Positions 1 to 4,464 of a stretch of DNA of 5,362 bases are shown here, piece after piece. The first letter of the stretch is position 1. Each line of letters opens with the position of its first letter. This DNA is from Thermoplasmata archaeon (GTDB lineage Archaea; Thermoplasmatota; Thermoplasmata; Lutacidiplasmatales; UBA184), in the NCBI GenBank assembly GCA_030039865.1, contig JASHUS010000184.1, positions 1-5,362 on the forward strand. The letters run 5' to 3'. The notes under the pieces were generated by a model, which saw nothing but the letters and a program-made list of their open reading frames with translations, had not been told where the DNA came from and did no database searches. A program made the translations under genes and the position numbers.

Positions 1-366
1 AACTTCTTCGCCCCGACCGTGCTCGACCGCGTGACGGAGGAGATGCGGGTCGCGCACGAGGAGCCGTTCGGCCCCATCGCCCCGATCCTGCACTTCACGG
101 ACCTCGACGAGGCGGTGCGGATCGCGAACGGCACGCCGTACGGCCTGCAGGCCGCGGTGTACACGCGCGACATCCCGCGGGGGTTCCGCCTCGCGAACGA
201 GATCCGGGCCGGCGGGGTCCATCTCAACGACCCGACGACGCTGCGCTGGGACGCGCTCCCGTTCGGGGGCGTGAAGGAGAGCGGGCTCGGCCGCGAGGGT
301 CTGCGCTACGCGATGGAAGAGATGACCGAAGTGAAGCTCATCTCGGTGAACTACGCCGGAGCCTGA
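1..366 (+). CDS. Aldehyde dehydrogenase, C-terminal part (5' end outside window)
   Basis: This is the last 121 residues of an NAD(P)-dependent aldehyde dehydrogenase, which oxidises an aldehyde to a carboxylic acid in the cytoplasm. The frame is open from base 1 and ends at TGA 364-366. Visible family motifs are FFAPTVL at residues 2-8, the cofactor-binding EEPFGPIAP at 20-28, and PFGGVKESGLGREG from residue 87, the conserved loop near the C-terminus. The ending with LRWDALPFGGVK and EEMTEVKLISVN recalls the lactaldehyde, succinate-semialdehyde and non-phosphorylating glyceraldehyde-3-phosphate dehydrogenase branches, but the substrate cannot be set from this part. The catalytic cysteine and the Rossmann fold lie upstream of the window. 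Its stop is 3 nt from the stop of the convergent aminotransferase gene. Nearby aminotransferases make a semialdehyde substrate plausible; that is inference. Confidence 0.95.
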   Translation, partial: NFFAPTVLDRVTEEMRVAHEEPFGPIAPILHFTDLDEAVRIANGTPYGLQAAVYTRDIPRGFRLANEIRAGGVHLNDPTTLRWDALPFGGVKESGLGREGLRYAMEEMTEVKLISVNYAGA

Positions 367-369
367 CGC

Positions 370-1875
370 CTAGGTCTCGTCGACCGGGAGGTCCCGGCTC
401 GGGACCGGCGGCAGATGGGGACCCGGGACGGTCGGCGCGTGGATCGTGTGGGGGGCGCTGGGGCCCACCGGAGTGTGCGTCCGTCCCACCGACCGGGGCG
501 CGGGGCTGCCTTCCGCCTCCAAGCTGTCGAGCGCGTCCTCGAACGCCGCGGCGCCCCGCTCGAGCAGCTCGTCCTCGATGACGAGGGGCGCCATGAACCG
601 CAGGACCTGGTCCCACGCGCCCGACGTGTGCATGAGCACGCCGCGGGCGAGCAGCGCCGAGCGCATCGCCTTCGCCCGGTCGCCCCACGCCGCCCGGCTC
701 CTGCGGTCGTGGACGAACTCGACCCCGATCATGAACCCGCGGCCGCGGGCCTCCCCGATCGTGGGGTGGTGCTCGGCCATCGACTGGAACCGGTGCAGGA
801 GCTCCGGCCCGCGCTGCCGGGCGCGGTCGATGAGGTCGCCCTCGCGCAGCACGCGCAGCGTCTCCGCCCCCGCCGCGAGCGCCAGCGCGTTGGCGCGGAA
901 CGTGCCCAAGTGGAAGCCGCGGGGGAGCTCGCGCACGAGGTCGTCCCGGTACGCGACGACCGCGAGCGGGAGCCCGCCGCCGATCGACTTCGCGATGCAC
1001 AGGATGTCGGGGGTGACGCCCGAGTGCTCGACCGCCCACATCTTCCCCGTGCGGCCAAGGCCGGTCTGGACCTCGTCCGCGATGAGCAGGATCCCGTGGC
1101 GGTCGCAGAACTCCCGGAGCGACGGGAGGAAGTCGTCGGGCGGCACGACGTAGCCGCCTTCCCCGAGGATCGGCTCGACGACGACCGAGCTGATCGAGTC
1201 CACGCCCGAGTGCGGGTCGTTGACGAGATGCTCGAGGTACGCGATCGTGCCGGCCGAGCCCTCGTCCGCGCCGAGGACGGGGCGGTACGGATCCGGATAG
1301 GGGACTCGGATCACGCTGCCCGACGGGAACGAGGTCGTCGCGTGGTAGCGACGTCCGCTGGTCAGGTGCACGGCACCGCCGTGGACGCCATGGTAGGCGC
1401 CCGAAAATGCCACGGTACCCCGTCGACCCGTGGCAAAATCTGCGATGTTGACGGCCGTTTCTACGCAATCCCCGCCCGTGATCGAGAAGAAGATCCGGGC
1501 GTGGTTCTGGAGCTTTCCCGGCAGCGTCGGCCGTAGCTCCTTCAGGAAATCCACCCGCGCCTGGGTCGGCAGCTCGAGCGTGTGCCAGATCTCCTCCGAC
1601 TGCTTCTCGAGCGCCGCGACGAGCCGCGGATGGCGGTGACCGAGATTGAGGACGCAGATCCCGCCGACCCAGTCGATGAACCGGTTGCCGTCCACGTCCT
1701 CGATCGTCGCGCCCTGGCCGACCCGGGGCGCGATCGGGAAGTAGTGCGGATAGCCGACCGCGTCGGTCTCCCAGCGGGCCTGGTCGCCGAGGAGCTCGCG
1801 CGAGCGCGGTCCGGGCGGCGGATGGACGATGCGGGGCGCGTCCGGGAAGCTCAGCCAGCCGGAGTGGTCGGTCAT
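370..1875 (-). CDS. Class III PLP-dependent aminotransferase (GABA/omega-amino acid or racemase-like) with Pro-rich tail
   Basis: This 501-residue protein is a fold-type I, class III pyridoxal-phosphate enzyme that probably moves an amino group from an omega-amino acid or diamine to a 2-oxo acid; some archaeal relatives are amino acid racemases. In order it shows GPRSRELL (22-29), the DVDGNRFIDWVGGI core start (60-73), GHRHP (79-83), TGGDCVETA (133-141), YHG (161-163), the PLP-ring aspartate D267 in ADEVQTG, the Schiff-base lysine K296 in IAKSIGGG, and GTFRAN (324-329). GTFRAN replaces the commoner GTFGGN and recalls diaminobutyrate aminotransferases. The core ends near residue 455, followed by a 46-residue proline-rich tail. 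I chose ATG 1873-1875 because homology begins just after it, GAGG lies close upstream and a promoter island sits 35 nt upstream; the frame stays open further but would overlap the pirin-like gene. The exact substrate is unknown. Confidence 0.93.
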   Translation of the reverse strand: MTDHSGWLSFPDAPRIVHPPPGPRSRELLGDQARWETDAVGYPHYFPIAPRVGQGATIEDVDGNRFIDWVGGICVLNLGHRHPRLVAALEKQSEEIWHTLELPTQARVDFLKELRPTLPGKLQNHARIFFSITGGDCVETAVNIADFATGRRGTVAFSGAYHGVHGGAVHLTSGRRYHATTSFPSGSVIRVPYPDPYRPVLGADEGSAGTIAYLEHLVNDPHSGVDSISSVVVEPILGEGGYVVPPDDFLPSLREFCDRHGILLIADEVQTGLGRTGKMWAVEHSGVTPDILCIAKSIGGGLPLAVVAYRDDLVRELPRGFHLGTFRANALALAAGAETLRVLREGDLIDRARQRGPELLHRFQSMAEHHPTIGEARGRGFMIGVEFVHDRRSRAAWGDRAKAMRSALLARGVLMHTSGAWDQVLRFMAPLVIEDELLERGAAAFEDALDSLEAEGSPAPRSVGRTHTPVGPSAPHTIHAPTVPGPHLPPVPSRDLPVDET

Positions 1876-1907
1876 CCTCGCCTCGCGGCGGTCCCAGACC
1901 TCGGCCC

Positions 1908-1913
1908 GTATTG
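1908..1913 (-). promoter_or_regulatory. Putative TATA-like box of the 370-1875 aminotransferase
   Basis: The minus strand reads CAATAC here, an A/T island in very GC-rich surroundings, centred about 35 nt upstream of the ATG. The spacing matches the islands before the other genes, as expected for an archaeal TATA box with a leader of roughly 10 nt. It is the weakest match of the five to TTAAG. A perfect hairpin starts 2 nt upstream of it, where a BRE would lie. Confidence 0.4.
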
Positions 1914-1915
1914 AA

Positions 1916-1938
1916 GCGCTCGGGCAGCCCCCGAGCGC
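1916..1938 (-). repeat. Perfect 9-bp inverted repeat (terminator or operator candidate)
   Basis: The arms GCGCTCGGG (1916-1924) and CCCGAGCGC (1930-1938) pair perfectly around a 5-nt loop. On the minus strand the hairpin begins 19 nt after the pirin-like stop codon and is followed at once by TTCAATA, which is also the candidate promoter of the next gene. It could end transcription of the pirin-like gene, although there is no real U tract, or be an operator overlapping the BRE position of the aminotransferase promoter. Confidence 0.55.
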
Positions 1939-1957
1939 CCCGACCGGTTCCGATGGC

Positions 1958-2656
1958 TCAGCGGGGGCCGGTCGCGACGATGACCCAGAGGCGGCGCAGC
2001 GACTGGATCGCGATACCCGCCATCCCCTCGGCCAGCGCCGCCTCACCGGACTCGATGCCCTTGCCGTCCACGGTGCCCATACCGGCGATGGAATAGACCA
2101 CGCCACGCCGGTTGTGCCCGATCCGGCGGAACGTCGTCGCCGGTTCCTCGAACTTGATCTCCGCGACCTCGAGCCCCCCCGCCGAGGCGATGTACGATCC
2201 CGGTCCGACCAGCGGACGCACGTGGGCGTCCTCGTCGTATCGGGGCGCGACGGGCGGCTCGCTGGACTGGACCCGGGGCGCTCCCGCCACGGGCGCGGGG
2301 AGCGAGGTGACCAGGTTGAACCATCGGATCGGCCCGCCGCGGGCGGACATGATGCGGTGCGACGACTTCGTGGACGCGGTCAGGAACCGGGCGGACCCCC
2401 GCTGCAGGACCTCCGGCGGCTGGTCCTCGGACTGGTACGACGAGAATCCGTCGATGACGTACGTCAGTACCTCCTCCCCCTCGTGGCTGTGGGCGGGGAA
2501 CTGGCGGGCCCGGCTCGCGACCGTCTCGCCGACCCGCACGAACGGCGGCCAGGCGGGCTGTGCGGAGGTCGGTATCACGAGGCGGGTCGTCGTGCTCTTG
2601 GTCTCGATGATACCGGGTACGATCCGTAGCGAGGGAGAGAGCGTGGGGGTCGCCAT
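1958..2656 (-). CDS. Pirin-like bicupin protein, 232 aa
   Basis: This is a cytoplasmic double-cupin protein of the pirin family, whose members bind a metal and include quercetinase-like dioxygenases, redox-sensing transcription cofactors and many proteins of unknown role. The N-terminal cupin carries HSHEGEEVLTYVIDG (residues 56-70), matching the pirin HPHRGFETVTY motif with H56 and H58 as ligands. The third ligand H100 is present in SSHRIM, followed by IRWFNLVTSLP (110-120), which matches the family's QLWVNLP segment. The C-terminal cupin runs about 150-230. The glutamate two residues after the third histidine is isoleucine here (I102), so the classical 3-His/1-Glu site is incomplete. The length is close to short bacterial pirins of about 230 residues. 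ATG 2654-2656 has no Shine-Dalgarno, but an A/T island lies 36 nt upstream and a perfect inverted repeat fills the gap between. The function is not assignable. Confidence 0.8.
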   Translation of the reverse strand: MATPTLSPSLRIVPGIIETKSTTTRLVIPTSAQPAWPPFVRVGETVASRARQFPAHSHEGEEVLTYVIDGFSSYQSEDQPPEVLQRGSARFLTASTKSSHRIMSARGGPIRWFNLVTSLPAPVAGAPRVQSSEPPVAPRYDEDAHVRPLVGPGSYIASAGGLEVAEIKFEEPATTFRRIGHNRRGVVYSIAGMGTVDGKGIESGEAALAEGMAGIAIQSLRRLWVIVATGPR

Positions 2657-2686
2657 GGGGGCCGGATGTCGGCGGAGCCGGCCCCC
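2657..2686 (-). repeat. Perfect 9-bp inverted repeat between promoter and ATG of the pirin-like gene
   Basis: The arms GGGGGCCGG (2657-2665) and CCGGCCCCC (2678-2686) match perfectly around a 12-nt spacer. One arm touches the start codon and the other lies 3 nt from the TTAAG promoter core. If transcription starts about 26 nt after the box centre, the repeat surrounds the start site, as a repressor operator would. It could also form an RNA hairpin if transcription starts further upstream. Confidence 0.6.
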
Positions 2687-2689
2687 GCT

Positions 2690-2694
2690 CTTAA
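2690..2694 (-). promoter_or_regulatory. Putative TATA-like box of the pirin-like gene
   Basis: The minus strand reads GTTAAGAG around this TTAAG core, centred 36 nt before the ATG. It is the clearest A/T island of the 78-nt gap, and the gene has no Shine-Dalgarno, which fits a short-leader archaeal transcript. Confidence 0.5.
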
Positions 2695-2702
2695 CCCCCT
2701 CT

Positions 2703-2725
2703 CTGCGGAGGTCCTGGTCCCGCAG
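2703..2725 (-). terminator. Weak hairpin after the DUF981-like gene
   Basis: CTGCGG (2703-2708) and CCGCAG (2720-2725) form a 6-bp stem with an 11-nt loop, starting 9 nt after the minus-strand stop at 2735-2737. No T tract follows, so termination is only suggested by its place between a stop and the next promoter. Confidence 0.25.
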
Positions 2726-2734
2726 CCCCCTCGA

Positions 2735-3418
2735 TCAGGGCGGCGAGCCGAGGTGCGCCCACGCGGTGTTGAAACCGTAGAGCAGGACAGCCACGCCGGC
2801 GAGCACGACCACGAGCATGAACAGGCCGAGGAGCGCCGTCCACATCCAGGGGTAGCGCGGCGTGGGATCGGACGGTACCGGGTCGACGTTCTTGTACTCC
2901 GGCCCGACCACGAACCAGTCGAGGTAGAGGGTCGCGGGGTAGCTCAGGATCCCGAGCGCGCCGAACGCGATGAACATCAGGAACGTCTCGAGCGGCTCGA
3001 GGGTCAGCGAGAGGGTGTACGCCCGGTAGCCGTAGTAGAGGATCCCGGCGCCCGAGATCGCGGCGAGCACGCCGACGAAGTGGGTCGGGAAGTGGTACCG
3101 GACCGCGAGCCCGAACGCGATCAGGATGAAGGCGATCATCGTCAGCGAGTCGAAGAACAGAATGTCGTAGGCCGCGAGGACGTTGTTCCCGCCGATGATG
3201 AGGCTCAGCGGCCAGGTGAACTCGCCCCATAGCGCGAAGAGACCGAGGATCACGCCGAGGCCGCCCAGGAGGAGGGCGCCCCCTTGGAGCTGGGTCAGGG
3301 CGCGGGCCCGGTCGTGGCGTCGCATCGAGAGCCACACGAGAAATCCCGTGTAGAACACGGCCACAGCCACCAGGATCAGCAGGTCGAGGATCAGCGCGAG
3401 GTCGTCAGTGAACGTCAT
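2735..3418 (-). CDS. DUF981-like integral membrane protein, 227 aa
   Basis: This polytopic membrane protein has about six hydrophobic helices, near residues 7-30, 46-66, 85-106, 113-131, 143-166 and 191-215, with short charged loops (RRHDRARA at 33-40, and a proline-rich loop around 172-190). The WPL segment at 69-71, the helix pattern that follows and the EPLETFLMFIAFGALGILSYPAT block (141-163) resemble, from memory, the DUF981 family of archaeal and some bacterial membrane proteins, whose function is not known. No catalytic motif is visible; in-membrane residues such as D85, D90 and Y129-Y131 could matter. There is no cleavable signal peptide. ATG 3416-3418 lacks a Shine-Dalgarno, and a CTAAG island lies 36 nt upstream. 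It is transcribed away from the amidohydrolase gene. It may have nothing to do with the metabolic genes around it. Confidence 0.8.
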   Translation of the reverse strand: MTFTDDLALILDLLILVAVAVFYTGFLVWLSMRRHDRARALTQLQGGALLLGGLGVILGLFALWGEFTWPLSLIIGGNNVLAAYDILFFDSLTMIAFILIAFGLAVRYHFPTHFVGVLAAISGAGILYYGYRAYTLSLTLEPLETFLMFIAFGALGILSYPATLYLDWFVVGPEYKNVDPVPSDPTPRYPWMWTALLGLFMLVVVLAGVAVLLYGFNTAWAHLGSPP

Positions 3419-3451
3419 GGGTTCCCTGGGGGTCGAGGAGCGGGTCGCGGT

Positions 3452-3457
3452 TCTTAG
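3452..3457 (-). promoter_or_regulatory. Putative TATA-like box of the DUF981-like gene
   Basis: The minus strand reads CTAAGA within CCCTAAGAAC, centred about 36 nt upstream of the ATG at 3418. It is the most A/T-rich stretch on this side of the divergent gap. Confidence 0.5.
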
Positions 3458-3464
3458 GGCTCAC

Positions 3465-3480
3465 GTCGAGCCGGTTTGAC
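3465..3480. repeat. Imperfect 16-bp palindrome in the divergent promoter region
   Basis: GTCGAGCCGGTTTGAC is symmetrical at six of eight base pairs and lies between the two outward-facing promoter islands. It is a possible regulator site shared by the two genes, but in GC-rich DNA a match of this quality can arise by chance. Confidence 0.25.
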
Positions 3481-3518
3481 CTGCGAACGGCGCGCCTCGG
3501 CCCTCCGGCGCAAAGGCC

Positions 3519-3523
3519 CTTAG
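3519..3523 (+). promoter_or_regulatory. Putative TATA-like box of the amidohydrolase gene
   Basis: CTTAG within GGCCCTTAGCGC is centred 35 nt before the TTG start at 3556. The 8-bp palindrome AGCGCGCT (3522-3529) overlaps it. The match is short, and its main support is spacing equal to that before the neighbouring genes. Confidence 0.4.
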
Positions 3524-3555
3524 CGCGCTCCGTCTGCCCGCCGCGGGGTTCCGGG

Positions 3556-4425
3556 TTGCCGGCGATCGGGCCACGGGTCGACACCCATCTCCACCTCAGT
3601 CGCTGGTGGCGGGACCTGCCGCGGACCGCCTACCGCGCGGACCTCGACTACACGGTCGCGGGACTCCTCGCCGAGATGGATCGGAGCGGCATCGGCCACG
3701 GGCTCGTGCTGCAGCTCCACGAGGCCCCGAGCGTCACCGACGGGATCGCAGAGGCCGAGGGCCAGTTCGCGACGAGCGAGGGCCGTCTCCATCCCGTCTC
3801 GACGGTCGATCCGACGAAGGGTCCCGAGGAGGTGCGGCGCGCGCTCGAGCTCTGGGATCGGGAGCGGGGCCTCGCGGGGATCAAGCTCTACCCGGGCTAC
3901 CTCTCGTTCTACCCCCACGACGCGCGCCTCGCGCCGGTCTACGAGTACGCCCATCGGCGGGGTCTCCCCGTGCTGTTCCACCAGGGCGACACGCTCGACG
4001 GCCTCGGGCTCGTGAAGTATGCGCGGCCGATCGAGGTCGACGAGGTCGCGGGACGGTACCGCGACGTGTCGTTCGTGCTGTGCCACTTCGGCAACCCGTG
4101 GATGGGCGAGGGCGCGGAGCTCGTCTACAAGAACGAGAACGTCTACGCCGACACTTCCGGGCTGCTCGGTCACCCGTCGCTCCCGTACTTCGGCCGGATG
4201 ATCGACCAGGCCCGGCACGCGATCTACGAAGCGATCGTCACGGTCGGACGGCCCGACCGGATCCTCTACGGCTCAGACTGGCCGCTCGAGGAGCTGCGCA
4301 TCGCGGTCGACCTGATCGACCAGCTCGACCTCCCGGAAGCGGACCGCGCGGCGATCCTGGGCGGGAACGCGCATCGGCTCTTCCGCCTCGACGACGCCGG
4401 ATCTCGCGTGTCGGCCCCGTCATAA
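3556..4425 (+). CDS. Metal-dependent amidohydrolase (Amidohydro_2 type), 289 aa
   Basis: This is a cytoplasmic TIM-barrel hydrolase or decarboxylase of the amidohydrolase superfamily; members hydrolyse lactones, amides and ring compounds or decarboxylate aromatic acids. The metal and catalytic residues are all visible: H11 and H13 in DTHLHL (strand 1), H142 in LFHQGD, H177 in LCHFGNPW, and D241 in YGSDWPLEE, the typical C-terminal GSDxP motif. K110 in GIKLYPGY follows the common family pattern GxKxxP. The length is normal for the family. TTG 3556 is the only usable start: no ATG or GTG is in frame between the upstream gene and here, and the next in-frame ATG lies after the HxH motif. There is no Shine-Dalgarno, and a CTTAG island lies 35 nt upstream. 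The downstream aminotransferase follows after 39 nt and may be co-transcribed. The substrate is unknown. Confidence 0.9.
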   Translation: MPAIGPRVDTHLHLSRWWRDLPRTAYRADLDYTVAGLLAEMDRSGIGHGLVLQLHEAPSVTDGIAEAEGQFATSEGRLHPVSTVDPTKGPEEVRRALELWDRERGLAGIKLYPGYLSFYPHDARLAPVYEYAHRRGLPVLFHQGDTLDGLGLVKYARPIEVDEVAGRYRDVSFVLCHFGNPWMGEGAELVYKNENVYADTSGLLGHPSLPYFGRMIDQARHAIYEAIVTVGRPDRILYGSDWPLEELRIAVDLIDQLDLPEADRAAILGGNAHRLFRLDDAGSRVSAPS

Positions 4426-4426
4426 G
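4421..4426 (+). promoter_or_regulatory. Putative TATA-like box of the second aminotransferase
   Basis: CATAAG overlaps the amidohydrolase stop codon (TAA 4423-4425). It is centred about 37 nt before GTG 4462 and about 40 nt before GTG 4465. The position fits the other islands, but because it is partly a stop codon it may be coincidental. Confidence 0.35.
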
Positions 4427-4438
4427 CGGCCGTCGGCT

Positions 4439-4448
4439 CGGGGCCCCG
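4439..4448. repeat. 10-bp perfect palindrome CGGGGCCCCG
   Basis: The palindrome lies between the promoter island and the ribosome binding site of the second aminotransferase, close to the expected transcription start. It is a possible operator half, but it consists only of G and C in GC-rich DNA, so chance is likely. Confidence 0.2.
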
Positions 4449-4452
4449 TTTC

Positions 4453-4458
4453 GGAGGG
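4453..4458 (+). promoter_or_regulatory. Shine-Dalgarno sequence GGAGGG
   Basis: This is the only strong ribosome binding site in the window. It lies 6 nt before GTG 4465 and 3 nt before the adjacent GTG 4462, which favours the second GTG as the start. Confidence 0.6.
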
Positions 4459-4464
4459 CACGTG

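Noticed and set aside
415..1536. Long plus-strand open frame opposite the first aminotransferase
   Set aside because: It is Arg/Ala/Glu-rich with no recognisable domain, and the minus strand there encodes a well-conserved enzyme; long antisense frames are common in GC-rich DNA.
1876..2106. Upstream in-frame extension of the first aminotransferase (would give 578 residues)
   Set aside because: The added residues are low-complexity Ser/Arg/Pro-rich with no family similarity, and they would overlap the C-terminal part of the pirin-like gene.
1829..2629. 266-residue plus-strand frame opposite the pirin-like gene
   Set aside because: Composition is Arg/Gly/Asp-rich without motifs; the minus strand carries clear pirin motifs.
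2666..3232. 188-residue plus-strand frame opposite the membrane protein
   Set aside because: It is a charged, Glu/Arg-rich antisense translation of hydrophobic helices, with no independent support.
3520..4218. Minus-strand frame opposite the amidohydrolase
   Set aside because: The sense strand has all metal-binding motifs of the family, while the antisense product looks like compositional noise.
4413..4449. Direct repeat GGCCCCGT (4413-4420 and 4442-4449)
   Set aside because: It is only 8 bp in GC-rich sequence, with one copy inside coding sequence; chance explains it.
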